A DNA stretch of 64,000 nt from contig NZ_JAERQJ010000006.1 in assembly GCF_016735115.1 (NCBI RefSeq), positions 1 through 64,000 of the forward strand. Direction: 5' to 3'. The notes beneath the pieces are model-generated. The model saw only the letters and a list, made by a program, of their open reading frames with translations. It was not told the origin of the DNA and did no database searches. This document shows, in pieces, positions 8,931 through 18,300 of the stretch (its first letter is position 1; each line of letters starts with the position of its first letter). This DNA is from Aquimarina mytili (GTDB taxonomy: Bacteria > Bacteroidota > Bacteroidia > Flavobacteriales > Flavobacteriaceae). A program made the translations under genes and the position numbers.

Positions 8931-10355
8931 ATGAATAATAAAATAACATCAGGGACAAATAGGCGTTCTTTTTTAAAAAGTACTGCGTTTGGTACTCTTG
9001 GTATAACTGCAATAAGTACTGGTTTAATTTCATCATGTAAAACCAAACCTACAGATGAGAATACGTTTGGAACAGTTAGTCAAGCTATAAACTCAGGCGC
9101 TTCATCAGTAGTTACAAGAAAGAATATTGCTTCTTTCGCCGTGAATGACCCCGAACTACAACTTTTAAAGGATGCTGTTGCTATACTGAGAAAACGTAGT
9201 GAGAAATGGCCTCTTGATCCTACAGGATGGAGTGAAAATGGTGCGTTGCATACAAAATTCTGTGCGACGACAGAATTTACATATCAAGTGCACTACAGTT
9301 GGTATGTATGGCCATGGCATAGAACATATCTTTGGACTTTAGAAAAGAAACTTCAACATGCGGTGGGCGAACCAAAGTTGGCACTGCATTATTGGGATTG
9401 GACCAAACACCCCAGTATTCCCGAACAATATCAAGGAGGGAAAGAAAATCCTTTATACAATGACACGCGGTTGGTCGAACCCAATGACATTATTCCTTTT
9501 GATTTTATGAATATGGGACCAGCTTTGAGAGCTAAAAAATTTATGACGTTTGGAGGGTATCCCTTCCCTTATAAAGGGCAAGGTCCGCAAATAGATGGAA
9601 TCGCTGAACAGAGTTTTCATAACAACATACACAATTGGATTGGTGGCGAAATGGCTGGTTTTGTTGCCGCAGGGTATGATCCAATCTTTTATGGCCATCA
9701 TGGTAATTGCGACCGTTTTTGGCAGGCATGGCTAGACGCCGACCAATCTCACAGGAATCCTTTAGAGGCGAGTTGGCTTGAAAAAGTGTTTTATTTTACA
9801 GATGAGAAAGGAAAACCCATCGGGATTAAAATCAAAGATGTATTGGATACCAAAAAACTGGGATATCAATTCGAAGACCTTGATTTTAATAGCGAAGATG
9901 GAGTATACAATTCACTAGAAGATAAAGTGGTTCCATCTTATGATTTGGTAAAAGCATCTGGTATTTACAATACTTCTTTGGAGGAAGAACGAAAAGTACA
10001 ATCGGTCGAGAAGATAGATTTAGCTAACGCTTCTCATGTGCTGCTAAAATATGAGCGGACACAATTGCCTTATATGCCTTATTGCTCTAGGGTGTTTTTT
10101 CTTTTCGGAGATGCTCAACCTAGTCCTGAAAACTGTAAGTACATTGGTACATTTACCATATTACCTATTGTATCAGCAGAGGGTGGTAAACTGGAAAAAG
10201 ATGTGTATATGCATGTCGAAATTACTAGATCCATAAGAGACCGAATTGGTGCAGGAGAAAAGATACGAGTGTTCTTTGAACCCGTTCAAGTTCGAGGCCG
10301 AAATATTCCTGATGAACCATTAGAAGTTAAGAACATAACCTATTCTTTTGTATGA
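8931..10355 (+). CDS. Tat-exported tyrosinase / polyphenol oxidase
   Basis: A type-3 copper enzyme of 474 residues. The N-terminus has a twin-arginine signal (NRRSFLKS, residues 10-17) followed by a lipobox-like ISSC (Cys36), so it may be a Tat-exported lipoprotein. Copper A ligands are likely His107, His121 and His130 (in WPWHRTYL); Cys111 may form the Cys-His thioether known in catechol oxidases. Copper B ligands are His230 and His234 (FHNNIHNWIGG) and His256 or His257 (YGHHGNCDRFW). Such enzymes oxidise phenols to quinones. The C-terminal 150 residues resemble the polyphenol-oxidase cap. It overlaps the SCO1 gene by four bases. Confidence 0.9.
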   Translation: MNNKITSGTNRRSFLKSTAFGTLGITAISTGLISSCKTKPTDENTFGTVSQAINSGASSVVTRKNIASFAVNDPELQLLKDAVAILRKRSEKWPLDPTGWSENGALHTKFCATTEFTYQVHYSWYVWPWHRTYLWTLEKKLQHAVGEPKLALHYWDWTKHPSIPEQYQGGKENPLYNDTRLVEPNDIIPFDFMNMGPALRAKKFMTFGGYPFPYKGQGPQIDGIAEQSFHNNIHNWIGGEMAGFVAAGYDPIFYGHHGNCDRFWQAWLDADQSHRNPLEASWLEKVFYFTDEKGKPIGIKIKDVLDTKKLGYQFEDLDFNSEDGVYNSLEDKVVPSYDLVKASGIYNTSLEEERKVQSVEKIDLANASHVLLKYERTQLPYMPYCSRVFFLFGDAQPSPENCKYIGTFTILPIVSAEGGKLEKDVYMHVEITRSIRDRIGAGEKIRVFFEPVQVRGRNIPDEPLEVKNITYSFV

Positions 10356-10990
10356 CTGCGAAAGGGCTTAAAATATTGATAATAATTTCAGGTGTCTCTT
10401 TGATAGCTCTTTTTCTAATGATACTAGATCATATAAAGAAAAAAGAAAGTGAAGTCAACGTAATTGCAAACAGTCAATTTCAGATTCGTAAAGAATTTAC
10501 TGAGAATACCATTCCTGATTTTCGGTTTATAAATCAATTCGGAGAAGAAGTTACCCAAGCAGAATTTGACGGTCGAATGTATGTGGCAGACTTCTTTTTT
10601 ACTACTTGCCCAACCATTTGTCCTGCTATGGCTGGAAACAAAATTAGAATTCAAGAAGCTTTTAAGAACAATTCTGAGGTACTTATTCTATCTCATTCTA
10701 TAGACCCAAGGTCAGACTCAATTCCCAAGCTAAAATCATATGGAGAAGATGTAGGAGCCTTAAAAGGAAAATGGCATTTAGTGACTGGGGTGAGAGAGGA
10801 AATATATGAGATAGCAAAAGAATATTATGTCACCGCCCAAGAAGATGAATTAGCAAAAGGAAGTTTTATACACGATGGCAGTTTTATTTTGGTTGACGGA
10901 GAAAGACATATTCGAGGAATTTATGATGGCACCGATTTGGGCAGTACCGAAGTTTTGATTAATGACATTAAAAGCTTACTTGAAAAATGA
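10352..10990 (+). CDS. SCO1/SenC copper chaperone
   Basis: A 212-residue protein with an N-terminal membrane anchor (residues 7-26) and a thioredoxin-like domain. It has the SCO copper site: CxxxC (TTCPTICP, Cys86 and Cys90) plus the distant His174 (SFIHDGSF). SCO proteins deliver copper to extracytoplasmic copper enzymes, classically cytochrome oxidase. Here it directly follows a tyrosinase with a 4-base ATGA overlap, so copper loading of the tyrosinase is a reasonable inference, although Tat substrates may also load copper in the cytoplasm. It overlaps nhaA by 4 bases. Confidence 0.9.
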   Translation: MTAKGLKILIIISGVSLIALFLMILDHIKKKESEVNVIANSQFQIRKEFTENTIPDFRFINQFGEEVTQAEFDGRMYVADFFFTTCPTICPAMAGNKIRIQEAFKNNSEVLILSHSIDPRSDSIPKLKSYGEDVGALKGKWHLVTGVREEIYEIAKEYYVTAQEDELAKGSFIHDGSFILVDGERHIRGIYDGTDLGSTEVLINDIKSLLEK

Positions 10991-12306
10991 AGAATGGTCT
11001 TATCGATAAATATATAGACCGTGTTAATAATGGATTTTCAAGTTCTATAGCAAAGGGCGTGCTATTACTTACTATGGTGGTTTTGGCTATGCTTTGGGCA
11101 AACTCTTCATTTGGAGAGAGTTATTTCCATTTTTTTGAAATGGAATTCACTATTGGATTCCAAGATTTTTCGCTTACCGAACCTATTCATATCTGGATTA
11201 ACGATGGGTTGATGGCTATTTTCTTTTTTACCGTAGGTTTAGAAATAAAAAGAGAGATCATTTCGGGAGAGCTTTCTCAGTTAAAAAAAGCTTTATTGCC
11301 AGTTGTTGCAGCATTAGGTGGGATGATTTTGCCAGCGATTCTTTTTTTCATTATAAATCATGATTCTGAAGCTTCAAGTGCTTGGGGAATTCCTATGGCC
11401 ACTGATATTGCTTTTGCTTTAGGTATTGTGGCATTGGCAGGAAATACCATTTCTAAAAACGGAAAGGTGTTCTTAACAGCTTTAGCTACAGTAGATGATG
11501 TAGGTGCTATTTTGGTCATCGCATTATTTCTAACTCCGCAAATCGACTTTCAAAGTTTAATAATTGGTATGATATATTTAGGGATAATGGTTTTAGCTAA
11601 TGTGGTAGGTATACGTAATATGTGGTTTTATGTTGTCGTAGGAGTCTTAGGCTTGTGGATAGCTCTGTTACTTTCTGGAATTCATGCTACTTTGGCGGGG
11701 GTACTGGGAGCTTTGACTATCCCTGCAACAAGAAAGGTGACCGAACTAGAATATAAGACGCATTTAAAATCATGGATTGAAGATTTTGAAGATTCCTGTA
11801 CCAATGACAATTCTTTACTCACTCCAAAACAAGAAGAGATACTTCATAACATCTCAATTGAATCCAAAAGAGCAGGAACACCACTACAACGTGTTGAACA
11901 TATGCTAAAACCGGCTGTCAACTTTTTGATTTTACCCCTTTTTGCTCTTGCGAATGCAGGCGTGAGAATCACTGATGATTTTTTTCGAATGCTTTTTCAC
12001 CCAGTCAGCTTAGGGATAATTATAGGACTAGTCCTGGGAAAGGTACTGGGTATTTCGGTTTTTTCAAGAATTCTAGTTAAATCGGGACTTAGTGAACTAC
12101 CCAACCAAGTGACTTGGAAAAGTATTTATGGTATTGGGATGATGGCGGGAATAGGTTTTACAATGTCTTTGTTTATTGCCGAACTGGCATTAGAGGATGA
12201 GAACCTACTGAGTATTGCTAAAATAGGAATTTTGACCGCTTCAGTTATTTCTGCTTTTTTAGGTTTGCTTTGGTTTTTGAAGAACAAAAATTTTAAAGAG
12301 AGATAA
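10987..12306 (+). CDS. nhaA: Na+/H+ antiporter NhaA
   Basis: A 439-residue protein with about twelve membrane helices. Characteristic NhaA segments are present: FFFTVGLEIKREI, the ATDIAFALGI region, and DDVGAILVIALF with the paired aspartates that bind the ion (TVDDVGAI). The length is slightly above the E. coli protein (388) because of a soluble loop at about residues 265-310. NhaA exchanges sodium for protons in the inner membrane. It is the last gene of the operon, joined by an ATGA overlap; a terminator hairpin follows at 12345. Its presence with a tyrosinase is not explained. Confidence 0.95.
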   Translation: MKNGLIDKYIDRVNNGFSSSIAKGVLLLTMVVLAMLWANSSFGESYFHFFEMEFTIGFQDFSLTEPIHIWINDGLMAIFFFTVGLEIKREIISGELSQLKKALLPVVAALGGMILPAILFFIINHDSEASSAWGIPMATDIAFALGIVALAGNTISKNGKVFLTALATVDDVGAILVIALFLTPQIDFQSLIIGMIYLGIMVLANVVGIRNMWFYVVVGVLGLWIALLLSGIHATLAGVLGALTIPATRKVTELEYKTHLKSWIEDFEDSCTNDNSLLTPKQEEILHNISIESKRAGTPLQRVEHMLKPAVNFLILPLFALANAGVRITDDFFRMLFHPVSLGIIIGLVLGKVLGISVFSRILVKSGLSELPNQVTWKSIYGIGMMAGIGFTMSLFIAELALEDENLLSIAKIGILTASVISAFLGLLWFLKNKNFKER

Positions 12307-12344
12307 TATTTAGTTGGTTATTAGTTTGGGTTTTAGGTTGTAAG

Positions 12345-12381
12345 CTACTTGTTTCTAATTAAGACGAGTAGTTTATTTTTT
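12345..12381 (+). terminator. terminator after nhaA operon
   Basis: CTACTTGT (12345-12352) pairs with ACGAGTAG (12364-12371) with one G-U pair, followed by TTTATTTTTTG. It lies 38 bases after the nhaA stop and probably ends the six-gene operon. Confidence 0.6.
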
Positions 12382-12503
12382 GTTTCGCCATTAAGGCAAC
12401 CTTAAAAAGTCCTATTATTCCTTTAAAAAGGGATGTTACCGTGAGTGAATCTATGGCTAATTTAGTTTAATGAAATAGTTCTAAAATCCTAAACTTTTAT
12501 AAG

Positions 12504-13256
12504 ATGAAAAAACTTACGACTACAGTATTAATAGTTATAGTTTCTATGCTTGAAGTAAATGCACAATGGAAACAATACAACCCTAATCCTAATAATGACC
12601 CGTCTAATGCTTCAAAGGAATTATTAAACCCGGAAAACCATGTGTTGTTGATGATAGATCATGAAAGTCAAATGGCGTTTGCGGTAGAATCTCAACCAAT
12701 CGAAGAATTACGGAACAATACTGGGCTTTTGGCAGCAGCAGCTACTTTATACAAGGTACCAACGATTGTTACCACAGTTGCCGAAAAATCATTTAGTGGA
12801 CCCGTATTTCCAGAAATACGCGAATACTTTCCGAATGAGAAAGAATACATTGATAGAACTACTATGAACTCCTGGGAGGATAAAAGAGTGGTTACAGCGG
12901 TAGGCAAAACGGGAAAGAAAAAGTTGGTCATTGCTGGGCTATGGACTGAGGTTTGTACACTATCAGCTTCTTTATCTGCTTTAGAAGATGGTTACGAAGT
13001 TTATGTAGTAGTAGATGCTTGTGGTGGGACCTCTCAGGAAGCCCATGACATGGCCTTAACCCGAATGTTTCAAGCTGGTGTAAAACCTATTACTTCTTTA
13101 CAGTATTTATTAGAAATTCATCGCGATTGGGCGAGGAGTGAAATGTACGAACCAGTACTAAAAATTTCTAAGCGATATGGTGGTGCCTATGGATTAGGAA
13201 TAGATTATAATAAACAATTGTTAGAATGGAATAAGAATGGGGTATCAAGTCATTAA
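12504..13256 (+). CDS. isochorismatase-like (YcaC-type) hydrolase, exported
   Basis: A 250-residue cysteine-hydrolase-like protein with an N-terminal signal peptide (residues 1-20, ending VNAQ). The mature part carries the family's aspartate (LLMIDHESQ, Asp52) and nucleophilic cysteine (WTEVCTLSAS, Cys151), and ends in the YcaC-like LLEIHRDWAR. The catalytic lysine is not obvious to me. Most family members are cytoplasmic; the signal peptide puts this one in the periplasm. The substrate is unknown; relatives act on amides, nicotinamide or isochorismate-like ethers. A second paralogue lies at 25190-25804. It appears monocistronic. Confidence 0.85.
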   Translation: MKKLTTTVLIVIVSMLEVNAQWKQYNPNPNNDPSNASKELLNPENHVLLMIDHESQMAFAVESQPIEELRNNTGLLAAAATLYKVPTIVTTVAEKSFSGPVFPEIREYFPNEKEYIDRTTMNSWEDKRVVTAVGKTGKKKLVIAGLWTEVCTLSASLSALEDGYEVYVVVDACGGTSQEAHDMALTRMFQAGVKPITSLQYLLEIHRDWARSEMYEPVLKISKRYGGAYGLGIDYNKQLLEWNKNGVSSH

Positions 13257-13313
13257 TTTGTATCATGGATGAATCAAATACCATTATATGTAGAAAACAT
13301 ATGATTTAATTTA

Positions 13314-13607
13314 ATGGTAGATGCAATGAAGGACTTGTGCAAAGTGGGATGTAATAAAGATTTACATATCAATACTAATTATTTAATTTATGAAAACCTT
13401 TATCTGGAATTGTTTGCCGATGATTTCCTAATAGATGACTATTTTTGATTTGATAGTAACTCAAACCCAGATGATAAGTTTGTACAATATACAGTTTGCG
13501 CATCCAAATATGGACTTAAAGGTATTTATGTATATGCTTATGGAGTCTACGGTGAACCTTCAAGTCCTGAATTGTTAGAAAAGCTTAGATTTTGGTCTAA
13601 TCATTAA
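13314..13607 (+). pseudogene. small gene interrupted by an in-frame TGA
   Basis: Reading from the ATG at 13314 to the TAA at 13605 gives one continuous frame of 97 codons with a single internal stop, TGA at 13446-13448. Both halves have protein-like composition and run on in the same frame (before: YLELFADDFLIDDYF; after: FDSNSNPDDKFVQYTVCASK). The second half ends in a regular Tyr/Gly-rich segment (GIYVYAYGVYG). I recognise no family. The simplest reading is a recently inactivated small gene; a sequencing error is the alternative. No selenocysteine-type element is visible. Confidence 0.55.
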
Positions 13608-13675
13608 ATTTAGGAAGAACAAGGTTTACTTGATTAATTCGACTAACCGAATATCAAAACAATTTGAATTTAAAA

Positions 13676-14386
13676 ATGAATACAATAATACACAAGGCTG
13701 ATAGCAGAGGAAAAGCCGATTTTGGATGGCTACAATCTAGACATACATTTAGTTTCGGAAATTACTATAATCCAGATAGGATGTCTTTTGGCGCTCTGCG
13801 AGTTTTAAATGATGATACTGTAGCTGGGGGTAAAGGTTTCGGTGCACACCCTCATCGTAATATGGAAATCATTTCAATTCCTTTATCAGGTGATTTACAA
13901 CACCTGGATAGTACCGGAAGAAAGGAAATTATTAAACAAGGAGATGTGCAAGTAATGAGTGCAGGGACAGGTATTGAACATAGTGAAATGAACGCCAATG
14001 AAGATAAAGAAGTTCAATTTCTTCAGATATGGATTATTCCAAAAGAGGAGAATGTTAAACCAAGGTATGATCAAATAACTCTAAATCCAAAAGGTTATAA
14101 AAACAAGTTTGGACAAATACTCTCACCAAATGACAACGATGCTGGTGTTTGGATTCATCAGGATGCCTGGTTTTATTTGGGAGAGTTTTTCGAGTCGCAA
14201 AAAATTGAATATTCATTACACTCACATAAGAGTGGACTTTATATTTTCTTGTTGGAAGGAGAAGCCAAGGTTGGGGGTAAAAACCTTGAAAGAAGGGATG
14301 GATTGGGTGTCTGGGATACGGCTAAAGTGGAAATTGAACCTTCCTCTAAAGCCAAAATTCTTTTGCTTGAAGTTCCTATGATATAA
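13676..14386 (+). CDS. pirin family protein (YhaK/quercetinase-like bicupin)
   Basis: A 236-residue bicupin. The start at 13676 (MNTIIHKAD) is preferred over a TTG four codons upstream. The N-terminal cupin shows the pirin signature RHTFSFGNYYNPDRMSFGAL and the metal ligands in GFGAHPHRNMEI (two His) and GTGIEHSEMN (His and Glu). Pirins of this type can be quercetin dioxygenases or redox-sensing proteins; which applies here cannot be read. Its stop overlaps the convergent small gene by 11 bases. Pirin, YceI and isochorismatase-like genes often sit together in stress-response neighbourhoods. Confidence 0.9.
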   Translation: MNTIIHKADSRGKADFGWLQSRHTFSFGNYYNPDRMSFGALRVLNDDTVAGGKGFGAHPHRNMEIISIPLSGDLQHLDSTGRKEIIKQGDVQVMSAGTGIEHSEMNANEDKEVQFLQIWIIPKEENVKPRYDQITLNPKGYKNKFGQILSPNDNDAGVWIHQDAWFYLGEFFESQKIEYSLHSHKSGLYIFLLEGEAKVGGKNLERRDGLGVWDTAKVEIEPSSKAKILLLEVPMI

Positions 14387-14645
14387 CCTTTTTTGAGTAA
14401 ATTCTTAGATATGCTTTTATCCATGGGCAATTAGTGATGATGGTAAGCTTCATAGCTTGCATTAAATCTACGAGAGTACCTACAATGATCTTAAAACTCT
14501 CAGTTTGTTCAAAATTTTTGGGAAACTCAGTTTTTTCAATACAAATAACATCAATACCTCTTTGGTTATAATAGAAAAACACCTTGCCGGTATTATCCCA
14601 ACACTCATAACAGAGGTCTTGTTTATTATCAAATATTTGTATCAT
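14376..14645 (-). CDS. small protein of unknown function
   Basis: An 89-residue protein with an N-terminal segment of alternating hydrophobic and charged residues and a C-terminal helix that ends in SKKVIS. It overlaps the end of the YceI gene by 17 bases, which suggests translational coupling in one transcript with it. It also overlaps the convergent pirin stop by 11 bases. No domain is recognised. Coding status rests on these tight overlaps. Confidence 0.5.
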   Translation of the reverse strand: MIQIFDNKQDLCYECWDNTGKVFFYYNQRGIDVICIEKTEFPKNFEQTESFKIIVGTLVDLMQAMKLTIITNCPWIKAYLRIYSKKVIS

Positions 14646-15180
14646 TTTTTATATGTTTTTCAAAAAGTTGTAAATGTATGTGTATTCGAATTTGGTCCGA
14701 CACAAGTTCGGATCCTTCTTCGTTTTGACCATGCCAGTTTATACCAAAATCAGTTCTTTCTATTAATGCCGTGAATTCAAATCCAATTCTATACTTAGAA
14801 TCAATTCCTTTTTTCTTTCCCTTGTAATGACCAGTTATTGTAATTGATTTTGAGTTTCCCTTCAATATCAATATGCCTACGATGAAGTAATGGGTTTCAT
14901 CTATCTGATTAACACTTGTACTGTTGAATCTTACAAAATCATCGTTTTTTACATCAAAGAAATCTTCTGAACAGAGGTGTTCATCGCGTTCAGAATTTCC
15001 TGTAAAAACACTAGATAAGTTTCCTTTGAATTTAAATATGCTTTCTTGAAAGTTATTCGTATTCTTTTGTAGAATACTTCCTTCATAACCCAATAAACTT
15101 CCTGACACATCAGCGAACCCTAAATGTTTTACGATAAAAGAAACCCTTGAGTGCGAACTATCAATCTGCCATCTTTTCAC
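14629..15180 (-). CDS. YceI-family protein, no signal peptide
   Basis: A 183-residue protein with the YceI beginning (WQIDSSHSRVSFIVKHLGF) and the family core (SERDEHLCSEDFFDVKNDDF), then SITITGHYKGKKKG and the closing ERTDFGINWHG. YceI proteins are lipocalin-like barrels that bind isoprenoid or polyprenyl lipids. Unlike many relatives it begins directly with the domain, so it is probably cytoplasmic. It is first in a two-gene minus-strand unit with the small gene at 14376 and lies just beyond the end of the sigma-54 regulator gene. Confidence 0.85.
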   Translation of the reverse strand: MKRWQIDSSHSRVSFIVKHLGFADVSGSLLGYEGSILQKNTNNFQESIFKFKGNLSSVFTGNSERDEHLCSEDFFDVKNDDFVRFNSTSVNQIDETHYFIVGILILKGNSKSITITGHYKGKKKGIDSKYRIGFEFTALIERTDFGINWHGQNEEGSELVSDQIRIHIHLQLFEKHIKNDTNI

Positions 15181-15361
15181 TGCTCTGGTTTTTCAAATGA
15201 ATATTAATAACTGAGCACCAACCTCTATATGGGGTAGGTAACTTACCTGTTAAATAAGAGAATTTCTCTAAATATAGTACTGTAAAATAACTACAAATAA
15301 GTATATAAGAGGGTTTCAGAATACCATAATATATGGCACATATTCAAGTGTAAAGCAGAAA

Positions 15362-18300
15362 TTATTGACGAGTAATACCTAACTTTCGCATTCTGGATTC
15401 TAAGGTGGATGGAGCGACACCGAGTTTCCGCGCAGCTCCATATTTACCACTGACACGCCATTTGGTTAATTCAAGAACCTTTAAGAGATAATTGCGTTCC
15501 AATTTATCTCTCTCTTCTTTAATAGATTCCATATCAAATTCAGGATCTGATATAAGGTCAAGGTTTATGGCTTTATTAGAGATGCTAGGTTTTTCAAACC
15601 CAGGTACTCCAGATCTCCCGGGATAAATTTCCAATACTTTGCCCTTTTGTGAAATAATTGCTTGTTCTAAAAGGTTTTGTAATTCACGTACATTGCCTGG
15701 CCATTCATAAGAAAGTAATCTAGTGGTGGTGTTTTTGGTGAAGCCTTTATATGGTAAAGCATAACGTTCAGAAAACTGTCGAGCAAAAAAGTCGGCCAAT
15801 AATAAAATATCATCTCCTCTTGAACGTAGTGGTGGTACAATAATCGGATAGCTGTTTAAGCGATAAAAAAGGTCTTCTCTAAATTTTCCTTTTTCTACTT
15901 CTTCAGCTAAGTTCCTGTTGGTGGCTGCAATGATCCGAATATCTAATTTAATGATCTTATTACTTCCCAAACGTTCTACTTCGCGTTCCTGAAGTACACG
16001 AAGTAATTTGGTTTGCAGATCTAGAGGCATTTCACCAATTTCATCAAGAAATATAGTGCCGTGATTCGCAAGTTCAAATTTTCCAATTCGCTGTTGAATG
16101 GCGCCGGTAAATGCACCTTTTTCATGACCAAAAAGCTCAGATTCTACTATCTGGGCAGGAATGGCGGCACAATTGACCTTAACAAGTACTCTGTCTTTTC
16201 GGGTTGAGTTCTCATGAATAGCCCTTGCAATAAGTTCTTTACCGGTACCTGTTTCACCAAGAATCAAAGTAGTAGCATCAACTTGTGAAACTTCCTTAAT
16301 TTGCTGAAATACGGCTTGCATTGCTTCACTATCACCTACCATATCCCCAAAGTTGTAGGCTTCTCGAACCGCAGTTTCTAGATAGCTTTTCTCTAGCAGT
16401 AATTGTTCTGATAGTTTTTCAATTTCTCTTGAAGCTAGCATGTTATCAAATGAAAGGACTATAGTGTTTTCTAAGGAAGATAGCGCTTCATAATCCGATG
16501 GGAGAAATTTATAAGGTTGTTTGTTGAAAAGTATGATACTTAGTTTTGATGTTCCTCCACCCATAGGGAACTCTTTTTTCAACATAGATTTTAACCCCAT
16601 ATTTTGGATTAGTTTTTTAAAAGGCAATGCGTTCTGCTTATCTAAATCATTAATAAATCCTTTTTTGCCCAGTTTGAATCGAAGCAATTGGTTTTCCTGT
16701 TCTTTGACTTCATTTTCACTAAGACTATATAAAACCTTCATTTCTTTCATTCCTAAAGAACGATATTCCTTGGGCGTTATCCATTGATAATGTCCTGTGC
16801 TATTTTCATTGTCTTGTAAAGATATCATTGCATAAGTGAACGGCATAAATTCTTTGAGATGTTGCAAAAAACTGCCAAAAAAACTGTGATAATCTTTGAT
16901 ATGAGGAATGTTTTGTGAGAGATTAATTTCTAGAGCCTGCAATGCATTTTGCTTGGATACTTCTTCACTGGCAAGAATGTTCGATACGGCTAAACTTACT
17001 TGCTCATTTATTGCCTTATACATAGGTATATGTTCATCTCTGTAGAAGTTTTTAGTCTTTGAAAAAAAAACCAATATGCCAAATGGTTTACTATTTGAAA
17101 CCAATGGTCCGCCAATGATATGATGAAAACCTGCAGCTAATAAATGCTCGTGTAAAGGTTCATGAACCTGTCTTTCTGCTTCTTCAATACTTATGGCAAC
17201 TGGACCATTGTTTTTGAACCATTCTGTGATACTTCCTGAATGCTTAAATACCAATGGTTGCCCCCAGAGCTCTTCTGCCATATTAGGAACATGACGATGA
17301 ATACTTTTTGTGTCATCAGTTAGCTCAAAATTATAATTCCCAGACTTATCAAGTAACATAATAGCCATTTCCTGAAAAGGAAAAACGGGTTGAACACTTT
17401 TAAATATTTTTTTGTAAAGACCTGTCGTTGAGCGAACTGAAGAAAGTGATTCGGTAATATGTAATAAGGTTTCACTAAACTTTTTTTCCCGAACCAAGTG
17501 ATGTTGTGCCAGAATATTAGAAACAGTAACTGCCACCTGCTTTGAAATTGCCCTAAAAAAGGCAACATGTTCATCTGTGAACACGTCTTCAGTTTTAGAT
17601 TTGAATGCCATCATTCCAAAAAGTTCTCCATTGGCAATCAAGGGACCTCCGAGTAGTGTCTTTAAGCCAGCAGCAACCATGTCCTTGTTTCTTGGATGAG
17701 ATGTGTGCTTCGCCAAATAATCCATTGAGACGATTACGGGTCCATTATCCATTAACCATTTCACTGAAGTGTTTTCATGCTCATAACGCATGGCATTACC
17801 AAGGTCATTGATGGTGAGAGGTGTCTTGATATCAAAGCGTTCACTCAAAAGTTCATAATGCTGTGTTTTATTATCATCTAGGATCAAGATGCCCAGATGT
17901 TCAAAAGGTATAACTTTTTTCACTGGTTTGGTAATGGTGTTATATAATTCGAGTGGTGTGATTGCTGATGAGATGGCCTCTGTCAAATCTAAAAGAGTCT
18001 CACTGAAGTCTTTTTCTCGTGCTAATCTGTCATTTGCCAAAATATTGGATATAGCTATGGAGAGCTGTTCAACAATGTTTTTAAATAAGGTAAATTTACC
18101 CTTGTCAAAATAGTTTTTCTCTACTGCGTTGATGCAGAACATACCAAATTCTGATTCCCCAACCCTAAGATTCGCAGCAAGACAATCTCGATATCCTGCC
18201 TCCTTAAATTCCTTTAGTTTGAATTGATAGTAATCGGGATACTTCTTTTGTAAATCGACAAAATCAAAAAGAGTTAAATTGTTGTTTTTCGTATTCTGTT

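Noticed and set aside
6164..12306. Melanin or antibiotic biosynthetic cluster
   Set aside because: A single tyrosinase is present but there are no synthetases, polyketide or tailoring enzymes, so a biosynthetic cluster cannot be claimed.
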